A stretch of 64,000 bases of DNA from Chrysoperla carnea (GCF_905475395.1 NC_058342.1:37194640-37258639); one strand, 5' to 3'. Shown: positions 24,371 through 37,330, counted from the first letter of the stretch. The notes: generated from the letters alone by a model not told the origin. Numbers and translations: made by a program.

Positions 24371-27300
24371 CTACTTGTAACAGTACTACCATATACTTTA
24401 TACAGATACAGATACGAGACTATATATTATAGGTACTATTTTACAAGAAGAAGGTGTACTCTGGAACCAACAGAACTCATAATATAATATACAGAGTGTT
24501 CTAGAGAATGTTTGACTTCCTGTATAAGCCCGAAAAAGGCGAAGAAAAAAATTATTTACCAATTTTCGATCTGATGCTTAATTTAGGAGATATGATAAGT
24601 GAAAAATAGGAACCTCTATAATGACTAGTATTCATGACGAGGCCGCATACCAAGCACATTCATGCGCCAGCAAGACACTCTGGATTGTCATGTTATCTTT
24701 GAACGGAGATTTGTGAGGACACCCTCGTTTAGTATACATTCCTTATCACTAAGTATTTTGTTGCTACGGGCTTATTTGATGGCTAGAGTACCGAAAAACC
24801 CGATCGTCAAAGATCAAAAGTTGGAAAAAAACAAATGGTTTGGGGCTATCTTGCTCGGTATTTTATCTCAGTCTTCGGTGTCTCAATAATCTACTGACCA
24901 AGGAATTTTCATTTTTTTTTTTTGAAGGTGTACAATTTTTGGAGTTATAGTCACCCACCAAAATGGCTTCTAGTAACATTTCTCTTTGTAAAATTATAAC
25001 TATTGCATTTAGATAAAACGTACAAATCGCTCTATTAAAAATGTATTATCAGATATAATAACCATAGTTGTAGATTCTTTTAATGGTCGTTATAGCTGGT
25101 GTTAACTGTATAACTATCTACAAGCTCAAACTCAAGCTCTACGCTCTATTCTTGTAGAAAAAAAACAAACATTACACATCACATATTCACTCTTTACTAT
25201 GCCACACTGCAAAAGAAAAACAAATCATGGTGAGTACGAGCTTTAAGAACCAGACCAATGACTCTTTAATTAAATAAGTTAAGTGTATTTATTGATCAAT
25301 CATAAAAAAATACACTTAACAAAAAGAAAACCCGATACTTATGCTAATTATATTTCACATTTGAAGTTAAAATACAAGCACTCACTTTGGTGACATATTT
25401 GTGTCTAGGTGGGGTTGTCTTTTTGTCGATGATAGTTTTCACGCATTCACACGAAATATGAAATGAATTAGTCCATGAATACATTTTTTTAATGGGGGCT
25501 ATGATAGTACTCGGGACCAAACAGGTCACCGTAACTTATAAGATAAAATGTCAGAAAAAAATTTTCCTTTTACTCATAGTTTTGAATTTTCGATTTCCTT
25601 GACACTTCTTATTCAAGTGTCCTTGAAAATAGAAGTATGTTTGATAGCGTAGTATTTTAGTAATAATTTTTAAGCTTAGTTCTTTACCATAAAAATAGGC
25701 CTTGGTAGAGTCATATTTTCATTTTTGCGCAGTGATAAAATTTTGATGTGTATACAATCAAAATTAGTCACACAAGCATCAATTTCGGGTTGAAACCCAT
25801 GTATTTCTAGCAGAAAGTAAAGAAAAAAATGGTTTTACCACCTCGTGTGATGTCAAAAACAAATTATTTATTTTTTTACATAAAAGGTTGTTTCACATAA
25901 TGAAAATTGTTTGAGTTCCTTTTTCTGTCTTGAAATCATTCGTATTTACCGAAGTAATTTTTATGGACACATTATACAGTTGTGTCTATTTGTGTGTGTT
26001 TTTTCTATCCCGTGGGAATTATCTTCGATTTTCATTTATGAGTTATATATCGGGTGCGCCCTTCAGCTATTTGGAATTGACCCTTTATTTGAATACATTT
26101 CAGCTCTGTATCTGCTGTGTATTTCAACAACTTATTTTTTTTTTAACCTGCAGAGGGTAGTAACCTATTACACACTGATTCCTAAATCGTACCGGGCGAG
26201 ACCATGTTATCAGATTTTGTCAGAAGCGTGGTTTTGATGATATTCATGGATAGCCCTATTATCTCGCTTTCCCTGGCTAAAATTGCTTAAATTTTGCGTA
26301 TGATTGAGTGAAATTATTAATTTTAGCTTTTCTAGTAAAAGTTTAAAGAATATTTGAAGAAAATAAAAAGTAATGTGGTGAAAATTTAATTTGAAAATAA
26401 ACAACAATAATACAAACACATTTTACAAACACAACAATAGCTATGATATATCTTTAATGACCTGACAGCCGCGCCGCGCCGTGTGCCATGACTGCATGAC
26501 TGTTCTGTTCAACTTTAATAATATATTAAAAGTGTGAAAGATAATTTGAATTTTAAATTTGTTTTAAAACCTTTGAAAAATCTTTTTCAAGAAAATGATT
26601 CACACATCACACTCTATACGCTATAACCAAGTTTTTCATCTATTTAAAATTTCATGAACAACAACAACATTTTTCTTTTTGTATAAATTTTCGATAATTT
26701 ATGTCCCCTTTTGATTTAAGTTTTTTTTTTTGGAATTAATTTTAATGTAGGTACTAAGTAAATCAAAGGGATTCAAAATTCGCTTAATAAAGTTTGGTCC
26801 GAAAAATAATTCCACACAGTTTTACTGAATTCAAAATTTCAGTTATTGGATGAGTTTGATATGAAATTAGAATCAATGAAGCTACAAGCTACAAATATTT
26901 AGAGTTTTTGAGAAAAAGAGAACTAAATTTTTGTCCTAATTTATACTTTCACGGGAAAACAACATTTAAACTTTTGCCCTTTCTTCTTCGGTTTACAAGA
27001 CCCATGCCAATTTACGCACTCAACTCCACGGATGTCCAATATCTAAAGATGCCTGATGGCCACAGGTAAGACAAAAATAAAGAATAATTGGAAAATTTCC
27101 ATGCTTTGAATAGGAGAAAATGGTTACTGTGAAAGCATTATAAAAAAATCTAAAATATTTCGGTTGATTTTCTACAATTTTCTTAGAAATAAAACAAAAA
27201 AAATGGAATTTTTTAATTTGATAAACACTTTTATTATTGCATCAAGAATTCCTGGAAAACTGGAAGGTTAAAAGAAGCTAAGATATGATGATAAAACAGA

Positions 27301-29242
27301 ATAGAACGCAATTTCGTTTTAGTCGTTTAAATATCGTATTTTGTAGTAAATAAACACACAAAAAATCGTGAATATTCATGACTAAGGTAAAGGTAGTCCT
27401 TTAACCATTTTAAAATAATTTATAATAAAAGATTCGCTTTGATGGAACTACGTGGTCTTAGCGAATTTTTTTACTTAAACGAAGTAAAACATACAATAAA
27501 TGACATTAGTTTATTATTTTCCGATATAGTATCAACTGCCCTAAATGGTACCAAACCAAAATTGCTGAAACCGTACATTTAATTTCCGACTAGCTTTGAC
27601 CGTTTTCCAATAAAACCAATGTTAAATATGCCTAGTTTTGAAGTTATTTATTTATTTAAATAATCAGGCAATCGCCCTTAAAATATTCAGATTTGATTTA
27701 GACTTTTTCAACTTCATTTAAAAAAATAAAGCCTTTTACCATCTTTTATCAGATTCATGAACTGGTGAATTAAAACTAAAAAGTTATGAAATGCCATGAT
27801 AGGTACAGAATCAAGAGCAAGGTATTTTTCAAAAGAGAATTAACTAAAAAATATAAAGATATTATATTTGGCGTCCAACATGCCACCCTTCAACCACAAT
27901 AGCAGCCCCATATCACTTGATATTATAATTATTTTTGTGTTTTATAAAAGTACACGCATTTTTCCAAGGGGTTTCTATCTCCACCGCACAGAGCAGTATT
28001 TATACCTCGGACAAAATATAAAGAAGGTATTTTTATACTGAAAATTGATTCAAAAGACTAAGTACCTTTTATTTGCCAATAATAAAAAATGTTTTAGTCA
28101 CATTCGTCTACAAACACAATTATTTCATTTTCTTCTGTATTTTTTTTTTTGCTTCTGAGCCACTATTTTTTTTTATCTATGCTTGATTTTGTTTCCACCT
28201 AAGGTGATTTTGGAACAAATTTTCACCGGAAAACTGCTTGCTCCTTTTTTTGACTTTTGACTTTGACTTTTGTTCTGTTACAAAAGTTTTACCGGGTAAA
28301 AAGGGGCACATAAACAAAATCCTTATCCAATTTTACTAACAAACATAGTAAACGTAAATTGAATGACACGGTAAATCGAGAACAAAAACAATAATAACAT
28401 GCATCCGAAAGAGCAGATAGATTGCGGCTTACAAAACAGGCAGTGGCGAGGTTAAGATAAACCTATGCTTATCTACCTACACCAAAAAACAACTTTCAAT
28501 GCAAAACAAAAGAGTTGAGTTTTCAGACTTTTGTCCAGAAGTTTGGTATAAATACTCTCCTGTGCACCGTCTCCAGCATGGCCATGGCCGTGGTGTTCAT
28601 TCCTTAAATACTAAACTGTACTCGTATGCAAGCAATGATTATTAGCATTGTACTTGTACCTATCTAAACAGAATTTAAAAGGGTCGTTGATTCGAGGTTA
28701 GAATGTTAGTGGTATAGTAGAGGGTTCATATATTTACCGTCACTCACTCCACCGCCCGGCCTTCTCGCTGTTTGAGTGGTACACCGTACACAGCACACTG
28801 CTAGTGTTAGCTCATAGTCATAGCTTGAATACGTTTGAGTCATTACAATTGTGCTATATTTTATTTTATATATTATTTACTCTAGCAAGTTTTTTCCTGC
28901 CCTACCCTTATCTTCCATATTCTTTTATCAAATTCCATGATTCACCACTCATTTTCAAGCTTTATTAATCTAGGTTTAACGAAAAATATACACACGGTCT
29001 ATAAATGTACCGCTTAGGAAAAAAGACGCTAGGCAAATAATTTGAATGAGAAAAAAATCATAAATAATAAGTTTGCAGATGCTCTCCTAATAGTCTAGAC
29101 ATATAATTACTATTTTTAATATATGTTCTCCTAATACTAATTTAAGGACTTGACTTGACTGACTTTTTCACCACTTTTCACCATGGGTATAGGGTTCCTC
29201 ACGGGTCGAGCCAGTTTTATGTATATAGTATACAAAGTAAAA

Positions 29243-29277
29243 GTAACGTTAACATTAACGTTAACGTTAACATAACG
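29243..29277. repeat. (TTAACG)n short tandem repeat
   Basis: Imperfect hexamer repeats of AACGTT / TTAACG. Confidence 0.8.
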
Positions 29278-29944
29278 CCTTTATACAATCATGTTTGTAT
29301 TTGTTTACAATGCTGTGAACAATCACATCTGATATTATGGTATTATCAAACTAGTACTAGTACCAGTTCCAGTACCAGTACCATAGTGACTGTTTAATGT
29401 ACTAAATAGTTCACTTATGAAAGCTTTGTTTACATTATTTATTTAGTTTTATAAATGCATACTTATTCATTATTTAAGGAGGTACGCGCGTCAGAGCAAT
29501 TTTGGATAAAAGGTTTGATATTTTTTTTATATAAAGTTGGACTAAGTATAAATCAATTCTGAAAATTTTAGGGGGGGGGGGGTGTGTGCCCGATTATTTA
29601 AATAAATAAATGATTTCAAAAGTAGGCTTATGTAACAATGGTTTAATGGTAAAACGGTAGATGGATCATATGTATTCATAGATTTCTACCAAAAAACCTA
29701 TGTCTGACTAATTAAGGATGTATGAGCACGGTAGTGGGGTGAATTATATCATAACTTGACAGTACGAATACAATTTTTGAAACTGAAATTTTCCAAACAT
29801 TAAAATTTTGCGACATTAAAAAGTAGTAAATACCAAAAGCTTCGGTTCGTTGTATTCAGAGCTTTAAAAACAGCATCATCATACAATAATACAATATGAT
29901 TGTGGTATTTGTGTATTATAAATATGCACGCATGCGCATTACTA

Positions 29945-29966
29945 TTATATATATATATATATATAT
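29945..29966. repeat. (AT)n microsatellite
   Basis: Uninterrupted AT dinucleotides. Confidence 0.9.
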
Positions 29967-30047
29967 CTGTAATGTACATTTATTGAAAGTAACATCACTA
30001 TTACCAGTGTCGTAACTATCGGAACATATTTTAACCCAAAGCTTACG

Positions 30048-30685
30048 GAGACACGATATTCCGCAGAAAGATGAATGTTAGTAAAAAAAAAACATCAAAA
30101 ATGAAAAGTTTGACCCAAAATTAGTTTGTTTCAAAAAAAATTCCCTTCAGATCGGATAAAATTTGGTGTTTTATGAAAAAAATCGATTTTTTGAACTTGA
30201 TGACGTCATCAAAATGAAAAAAATTAACTTTTGCTCTATCCTATCCAAATTTTATCCAATTTTAATAAACCAAGTATGGAAATATACTAAATTTGGGTCA
30301 TACTTTTCAAATTTGTGGATAAATTTAAGATTCCTATAAAAGTTTTGAAGATAGCGGGGTCCTGGTGTCGATATTCCGCCAATAAGTTAATGTTAGCTAA
30401 AAAGTAACATCAAAAATGAACAGTTGGACCCAAAATTAGTAGGTTTCAAAAAAAATCCCATTCAAATCGGATAAAATTTGGATATCTTATGAATAAAATC
30501 AATTTTTTGAACTTTATGACGTCATCAAAATAAAAAAATTTTAATTTTGCTCTATCACATCCAAACTGTATCCAATTTTAATAAACCAAGTATGGAATTA
30601 TACTAAATTTGGGTCATACTTTTCAAATTTACGGTCAAATCTAACCTACCTATAAAAGTTTTGAAAGTAGTGGGGGTCCTGGTAC
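30048..30685 (+). repeat. R5: two tandem ~316-bp units
   Basis: Landmarks recur 315-317 bp apart: CGATATTCCG at 30054 and 30369, TGACGTCATC at 30201 and 30518, GGGTCATACTTTTCAAATTT at 30295 and 30611. The units are roughly 85% alike by eye. A reversed and diverged relative lies at 34330-34640. The unit length is close to that of the big satellite at 37331, but no convincing sequence match between the two was seen. Confidence 0.8.
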
Positions 30686-31747
30686 CAAATTTAATTTGGA
30701 TCTAAAATATCCATTTTGATTTAGAAACTAATAGTAATAAGATTGCTCGATTATAATCGATATATCACTATGCCCGATTTTGACTGAACCTAAAAGAAAT
30801 TTTGTATGAAATATCTGAGTATACCCCAAACTATCGGACTTGTGTGACTCTCCCCTACGACTTCTGCTAGAGCGACGCGACTGATAGTTAGTTTGTCGCA
30901 TACAAAAACAAATAATTCGAGTTCTTAAACATATGGCATAAATCTTCCCATACCAAATTTATTGAATTCGAGCCCATTTATTGAACACATACTTGAATTG
31001 TTGGATTATGGTATGAGGTGTCGAGTAGGAGACAAATATGCCAACACATATCCGTACCTAAGCTCAAGCTCAAGCAACTTCCTTTGCATTGAATGGGCTG
31101 CGCTGCGCTAACCTACGCTAACGGTGTTGTGATATGTCATCCCAATTGTATGGAGTTGTATGTTCTTTTCTGTCTTGTCGAAATAATATTTTTTCTCAAC
31201 AGTATTTATACGTTGAAAGATATATTACATTTGTTGATAACTTTTTCTGCATCAATTTTTCAAATTGTTTTTCCGTTGTACAAAACAGGAAAAGAGAAAA
31301 TGTCTGATGGTTTTATGATTAAATAAAACAATTTTTAAATTAAATAATTCTTCTTTATTTTTATTTATTTATTTTTTTATTAATTATATTTTCATAATTC
31401 GATTTTTTTTTCTTTTTGTGTTTAACTTGGAACTATAAAAAAATTTTTGTTTTTTTTATAAGATTGAAATTAATTTTCATATGAATAAAATATTTTTCCA
31501 AAAATTTAATATCATTTATTTTATAGATAGAGTGAGACGCATTTTAGTATGTTTTAAAAACTAGCATTGTTGAAGAGTCGAATGATGGAAATAATCGATC
31601 GCTATTGAGAAACTAATTAATACTTTTCTAAAAGCTAATTTTGTGCGCTAATCCTGAATTTTTGGGTCATTTTGCTCCACGAGGTGAGGAACAAAAGATA
31701 TGGCCCCTTTTTACTGTTATTTTTTTTAAAAATTATAATCACTGAAA

Positions 31748-31753
31748 TTTATT
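31748..31753 (-). terminator. Eps8 polyadenylation signal
   Basis: AATAAA on the minus strand about 150 bases past the stop codon at 31905-31907. Confidence 0.55.
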
Positions 31754-31904
31754 TTAACATTGAACTAAAAAAGTTCAAAATTAATTTGGACCGGCTAAGT
31801 TTGCTAACATAATAAGTATATATACAAAATTGTTGAAACATCATAATTGATAGGATATTTTAAAGATATCTGCTATCTGACATCATTAAAACAATCCAAT
31901 TATG

Positions 31905-31985
31905 TCATTCAACTTCTTCATTATCCACTTTTCGACGAGCTCTTGCTAAAATTTCTAACAGTTCTGATGTGCGAGCAGTTTTATA
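31905..31985 (-). CDS. aru: Eps8 family protein, last exon (C-terminal tail)
   Basis: The acceptor TTTTGTTTCAG lies at 31986 and upstream. In phase 0 the exon encodes 26 residues and a stop: YKTARTSELLEILARARRKV and then DNEEVE. The SSEL-x-EI-(M/L)-x-RR-x-K pattern matches the helical tail that follows the SAM-like domain in Eps8 proteins; in vertebrate Eps8 this part belongs to the actin-capping/bundling effector region. The phase fits the donor of the exon at 36108-36421. The exon is far too short to be found as an open frame alone; the family match and phase support it. Confidence 0.85.
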   Translation of the reverse strand, partial: YKTARTSELLEILARARRKVDNEEVE

Positions 31986-33654
31986 CTGAAACAAAATAAA
32001 AAATTATTTACAACTTTATTAGTATAAGAGCTGGTGCGCTGAAAAACCTAAGCAATTGATACTCAATACTTTACGACAAATTGGAGTTTTTTTTTAAATG
32101 AAAACTTATATAGGTGTGTTAGTAGATTTAATAATATTTTGAAGGGTAATCTTATAGTTTCGCGTCATCAACATCCTATGAACATAACTACAGATATAAC
32201 ACCATAACCTAGGAAACTTAAACATTTTTAATAATTAAAGCTGTACAATGAACTATTTACAATAAGTGATTCTGATCTTTGGTAACTTCTGATTACTGTT
32301 CATAGATGACGCTTTTTGTTATTTATTTAGTTTGTTATATAAAAGTTAATAATTTCAATTTACAAATTATGCAATTTTAATTATTAATACATACTATAAT
32401 TAATTAAAGAATTTATAAATAACACAGTTATTCACAGGCATTTTTAAATCAAAATACCTATTTTCTATAAAATTGATCTTGCTGATCACCAAAATATAAA
32501 CAAAATTTTTCTAATACGTCCCATATTATCTATAAAACTTGGAAATTTCGATTTTTCTAAGTGAATGAACTTTATGGGTTTGAATTTCGTGATTGCCTAG
32601 TAATTTTTTTTAATTCTCAATATTGATTGGATGGGTTACTTTGAGCAGATAGCTCTTGGACTACATAATTTATTTATATTGTGATGTATAAAATAGATAT
32701 GGGATAAAAGGGTGGGTGAGCACCGCCAACGTCACATCTCACTCCCTGATGTTTTTATGTAGAAGTGGGTGTTGGAGTGGGCGGTAGGTCACCTGGTGGC
32801 TAGTAGGCTAGCAGACTAGCTAGCTGACTGAGGCTGTTTGAGTGGAAGTGGACATCATATTATATGATTTAAAGTGAATCAAGTATCCATAATTGAATAA
32901 TATCTCCATAATCGTTGTTGATAAGTAGAATTCTATAAGCGGACATTATACAAAGCTACGAATACACCGCCTACACAAGTTACAGGTTCAAGCTTACATA
33001 CCATAGACTTCACATCGCATCCGATCATCGTTAGCCATCTTATCAAGTGTGCGAATATTTTTTATTTATTTACAAAATGGTTCGATACAATAATACATTT
33101 AATTTTAGGTGGAACCTAATACTAAATGAGTTAGTGGAAGCGTTATTTCGTGGCAGGCGACCGTTTATTTTAGACATTATGTAGTATAGGCAAAGAAAGC
33201 GGTCCCCACAGGGGTAAAGTTTCGTTGGAAAGGAGTGGAAATGTGTTTATCAATCTTTAACTGTTTCTATGTGGCTAACTAGAGTTTTTGATTATTCTTA
33301 CGTCAATTAATTTACCTTAACCTTGTGAATGCTACTGAAGATATGGCAGTAATCAAAATTCAACATGGCGACCACCAGACGCCATGTTGTAAAAAAGAAT
33401 GTACGTATGTTCCTATGCGGCATACTAGAGACCAAATACGTTGGCCGATTTTGATTTATTCTATTTGTAATATGTATTTACACTAAAAGATGGAGCTAGA
33501 GAAGTTTTACTTTAGTCGTGTGGTCTAAAGCACACTCGTTTCTTTTTGTTTAGAAGAAACGTTACCCTAAATAAAAAAGTGTCGCATCAACCAATGTGTA
33601 ATATAGAATGTAACATGATGTAGCTGTAGCTGTAACTTGTAGTTATGAATGTAA

Positions 33655-33765
33655 TACCAGTGTACTAGTGTGTACCAGTGTACCAGTGTACCAGTACCAG
33701 TACTAGTATTAGGTACCAGTATACCAGTATACCAGTAGCAGTACGGTCCAGTGATACTGGTATGA
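33655..33765. repeat. ACCAGTGT/ACCAGTAT minisatellite
   Basis: Degenerate 6-9 bp units of GTACCAGT and GTATACCAGT are repeated about a dozen times. Confidence 0.8.
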
Positions 33766-34234
33766 TGACCGGTTGTGAGTTGACCACTTGATATAACAAA
33801 CTTTCAGTATTGATAATACATAATTTGTTGTATGATTCTCATAAATATCATGTTACTTCATATTATGTTAAATGGCTACATCATACCATCAAGGCTTCAG
33901 CTAAAACTCTTTATAGATCGCCTTAAAATGGCACATATCTTTAAAATTGATAACGATTTAAAGAGTTGTCGCAAGGGAAAACATTTATTTTTTACTTTTC
34001 AATGCAACAAAAAGACTAAAAAGAATGTAAAATCGGCAGCAGAGTACTCATCCCAGTATCATCCACCCTGGGTTATTTGAACTCACGATTTAAACCGCAC
34101 TTTGATTTAGATTCTTGTCAAATTGGATCCCGAGAAAATACATTCTCTGTCTGTGAAAAAATATGTGATTTTTTAGCTTTTTTTATTTAACCCAGTGATT
34201 GAAATACCAACTTGGCCATGCGAAGAAATAACTG

Positions 34235-34640
34235 CAGGGTAAGAAATGTATAGCGTTTACTACAATGCTGGTATGGTATAGAAACACACACTATAGTATC
34301 TATGTTAAGCTACCAGTCACCTCAGTGCTAAATCTCGGTACTAGGACCCCATATTCTTGTAACATATTAAAGGTAGATTAAATTTGACATAAATTCGAAA
34401 AGTATGATCAAAATTTAGTAGAACTACATACTTTGTTCATCAAAATTGGATATAATTTTGATTTGATAGAGCAAAATTAAACTTTTTTCTGGTTTTATCT
34501 GGTTTTAATTTTTTGGGTCAAGCTTTTCATTTTTGAAGTTACTTTTTCTCTACCAGTCATCTTTGTGCTAAATAGCAGTATCAGGATCCCACATTCTTGA
34601 AACCTATTAAAGTTAGATTAAATATGACAAAATAATTTCA
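34235..34640 (-). repeat. R5-related repeat, reversed and diverged
   Basis: Block 34330-34530 matches the reverse complement of an R5 unit (GTACTAGGACCCC, GAAAAGTATGATC, AAAATTGGATATAATTTTGA, TTGATAGAGCAAAATTAAAC). A second start of the unit (AGTATCAGGATCCC) at about 34577 shows that it too was tandem. The first 90 bases are shared with 3690-3790. Confidence 0.65.
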
Positions 34641-35499
34641 AAGTAAAAAAATTACATAAGTATGCGCCATTTTACCCCGGTCTAAATAATATACATTTTA
34701 CATGGATATGAACAAAACGTCGACAATCGTATGGACACTTTGTATGGGAGGAAAATTTAATTTTGAAACATTCGATGTCAGTTGAAAAATCACATGTAAT
34801 TAACTTGAACCATTTCAAGTTTAATGAAGTTTTTTTTTTCTTTTTTTTTTTTTTGTATTCAATTTATTTACTAAACATATTTATTTTATTAAGAAAGTTT
34901 TTGGAATATCATCAAAAAAACCATCAACTCTCATTCTCTTGCTTTAATCCGAATCGGATGTAATCCAATTACTTCGATTAATTTCTGTCTTTGTTTTTTA
35001 TTCAATTAATTGTTACCCAATTTATCTCAGAAAGATTATCATGCAGATATTTTTTGGACCTTTTTATCTCATATATAGGGCATAGCGACCAAATGTCCAA
35101 GTACCTATCTATATTAAAGTATAGTATTTATTCAATTAGTTCTTTTAATTGATATAAATATTCAAACTTTTCTTTAACATAAATAATAAAACTTAATAAT
35201 ACAGATTTACAATATTTTATAAATACTGTATTTGATAAAAAAAATAATAATGAATTACGTAACAAAATTTATTGTAACCAGGTTATTATTTTGATATAAA
35301 AATCATTAAAAACAACCAAGTTTTTATCAAAATTAATATTTAAAGAAATAAAATTATTTTCAAATATATTTATTTTAAAAAAATGTAAAAAAAATTTTTT
35401 TTTTGTCTGAGTTGAAAATGTTTTTGGATAAAATTTTTTGGATAAAACTTTTTTCAAATTTCATGATTTATTTTTGACTAACGATAATACCCTATTGTA

Positions 35500-35700
35500 G
35501 AAATACTATATAGAAAGTGTTGAATATCTTTCGACCGTCATTTATTTGGTTTTCGAAAATTTTCGAAAGTATTTTCTAAAGTTTTTTTTTTCGTTCTTCA
35601 AGAATCTTTCACAAGACCACTAGTTGAAGCTACTGAATTTTCTACTCTCTATTTTTTATAGTCTTCGAGAAAATGAACTGAAAAATTTAATTTAAGGGTA
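35500..35700 (-). repeat. R3 fragment, reversed
   Basis: It shares reversed words with 2520-2760: AGAAAGTGTTGAATAT, TTTTCGAAAGTATTTTCTA, TCAAGAATCTTTCACAAG and a block around CCACTAGTTGAA. It lies within the last Eps8 intron. Confidence 0.55.
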
Positions 35701-36107
35701 TAAAAAAGTACTTGGAAATATAAAAACCAGAAATGATTTCAATAATTGATTCCGATAATTATTAAAACGTTTTTTATTAATTGAAATGTAATTGATACCT
35801 ACCGCGAAATAATAATTCGATGTGAAATAGAAATTATATTGAAAATATGTATATTTATTATAATTATTAGAATTTGAAAATTGATTTAGATGGGCTAACT
35901 CTAGTTGCTATGAAATTTGATCAATATTTTCTGTGAAACTAATAAAATCATATCCCAATAGATATTAAGAACTCTCGCTGACTTTAATTGATTCTTTGTA
36001 AGAATTATAACTGATTATAAATATTGAACACAATGTATAAATATTGGAGTGGAGTTGGGGGTATATTGGGATGGGGTGGGTATATGAGTAATGAATGGTA
36101 TACTTAC

Positions 36108-36421
36108 ACCAGAAACATTCCGTTGTATTATAATTTGAGATGCTAGACGTTTGCCTTCGATCTGACCACAGTATTGTTCAAGTGTTGAACGATTCAATGC
36201 CAAAAGTTCGTTACCGGTTAAACCCTTTAACTTGTCGCATGTTTGCTCAGTGAAACCTTTAGCACGTAACCACTGTTGTACTTCGGATGGTGATGACACT
36301 TGTCGAATATACACTTCCGGTGTTTTTAGTATGTCTAAATTACGTTTGTTCTGTCGTATCAATGGTAAGATTGTTCGTAGTTCATCATGCATTTCTCCTT
36401 CATTTTGAGATGTCGAGCTTC
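36108..36421 (-). CDS. aru: Eps8 family protein, SAM-like domain exon
   Basis: The acceptor GTTTTCAG (to 36422) and donor GTAAGTAT (from 36107) bound 105 codons in phase 1 to 0. The exon encodes a polar start (SSTSQNEGEMHDEL), a helical stretch (LRTILPLIRQNKRNLDIL) and the C-terminal SAM-like domain: EVQQWLRAKGFTEQTCDKL, LTGNELLALNRSTLEQYCG, GKRLASQIIIQR. This is the Eps8 arrangement: W-L-x-x-K-G-F opening, a central LTGxxLLxLN motif and a closing xxQIxxQ strand or helix. Eps8 proteins link receptor tyrosine kinase and Rac signalling to actin; the Drosophila member is arouser. The upstream PTB and SH3 domains should be encoded beyond the right edge. Confidence 0.92.
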
Positions 36422-36437
36422 CTGAAAACATCACAAA

Positions 36438-36500
36438 AACAAGTGAAAACAAACAATTGACTGAGTTAATTGTTGAAATACCCTATATAAAAAGTGTTGA
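36438..36500 (-). repeat. R3 terminus abutting an Eps8 splice acceptor
   Basis: Read on the minus strand it is CAACAATTAACTCAGTC then AATTGTTTGTTTTCACTTG, identical in order to 20530-20570. It ends about 15 bases before the AG of the acceptor at 36422 and so supplies most of the pyrimidine tract. Confidence 0.75.
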
Positions 36501-36843
36501 ATATCTGTTCTTGAATTATTCTTTATTTTATAACTTTAAGAAGAGTTTAGAAAACCAAGACAATTATGGTAGACCTCTCAACATTCACTTTCATATATTC
36601 GATAAGCTGAAAATTGATGAAAAACATTAGAATAGCTATATGTATTACGTAACGAATGTCAAAATAAAATTGAAAGAATCTATAATTTTGATATTTCGTT
36701 ATTATTTGATAAATAAGGAAAAACCATATTTCCACGTGAATAAATTGTTGAAAACAGTTCAGTGACTAATTGGATTGTAAATAGTAAATAAGTGTATGCT
36801 AATGTTATATAATGTACAGACCTGTATAGTATAGGTTTCACGA

Positions 36844-37052
36844 GCGTATTTAAGGGCGTCGCCAGCCGATGCCAAATAATGTATTTTATCTCAAAAACTT
36901 TAAAAGATGGTGAGTTGAAAATTATAGATTAAGAGAGTTAAACGGGTCAAATATTTTGTTTAAAAATTCGTGGGTACTTTGAACCATTTTTATGAATTTC
37001 TAAAGGAGGCAGCTGCCCCTATCTGCCACCCTTTGGCGACGTCCAAATGCGT
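36844..37052. mobile_element. MITE-like fragment with short inverted ends
   Basis: The left end GCGTATTTAAGGGCGTCGCC faces the right end GGCGACGTCCAAATGCG, imperfect reverse complements over about 18 bp. Just inside the right end is GGCAGCTGCCCC. The length (about 210 bp) and layout suggest a small non-autonomous DNA transposon. It sits 280 bp left of the satellite array. Confidence 0.4.
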
Positions 37053-37330
37053 ATTCATTATAGAACTAATATTTACAGGATCGTATGGGTAAAATTATGA
37101 TGATGATCATTAAGGTGAAACGTAAATTTCGTAAAATATTGAATCCGGCCCAGACCTCGATATTATTGAAATAGTAAAACAGTTTCATTATCCTGTTGTG
37201 AGCATAGACATAGAATTGCTGTTTTAAGAAAACACTATTTCTCATTTACTATATTGTTGAATTTTATTCCTATATTCATGCAGAGTGTTTCAAAATTTTA
37301 TTTGAATTCATCCAAATTACAAATAAAGGG

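Larger units (their letters stand above)
20858..31747. other. Intergenic, repeat-rich, no recognised gene
   Basis: Upstream of the CUB gene and downstream of Eps8. It holds R4 copies (21800, 23903), an R2 element (23379), a 13-bp perfect hairpin (25278-25320), TTAACG repeats (29243-29277), a 12-G run (29571-29582), an AT microsatellite (29945-29966) and the R5 tandem pair (30048-30685). The patch at 28540-28830 is less AT-rich and contains TATAAATA, but no exon could be attached to it. The longest open frame (22873-23352) is low complexity. Confidence 0.55.
31986..36107 (-). other. Eps8 last intron (4.1 kb)
   Basis: The intron lies between the SAM-domain exon (donor GTAAGTAT at 36107) and the tail exon (acceptor at 31986). 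It contains a CCAGTGTA/CCAGTATA minisatellite (33655-33765), repeat copies at 34235-34640 and an R3 fragment at 35500-35700. A patch at 32700-32870 is less AT-rich than its surroundings. I see no nested gene; the open frame at 33832-34080 has no recognisable feature. Confidence 0.7.

Noticed and set aside
29155..29397. 80-codon frame with Thr/Ser repeats
   Set aside because: It is produced by TTAACG and ACTAGTACCAGT short tandem repeats; there is no evidence of a gene.
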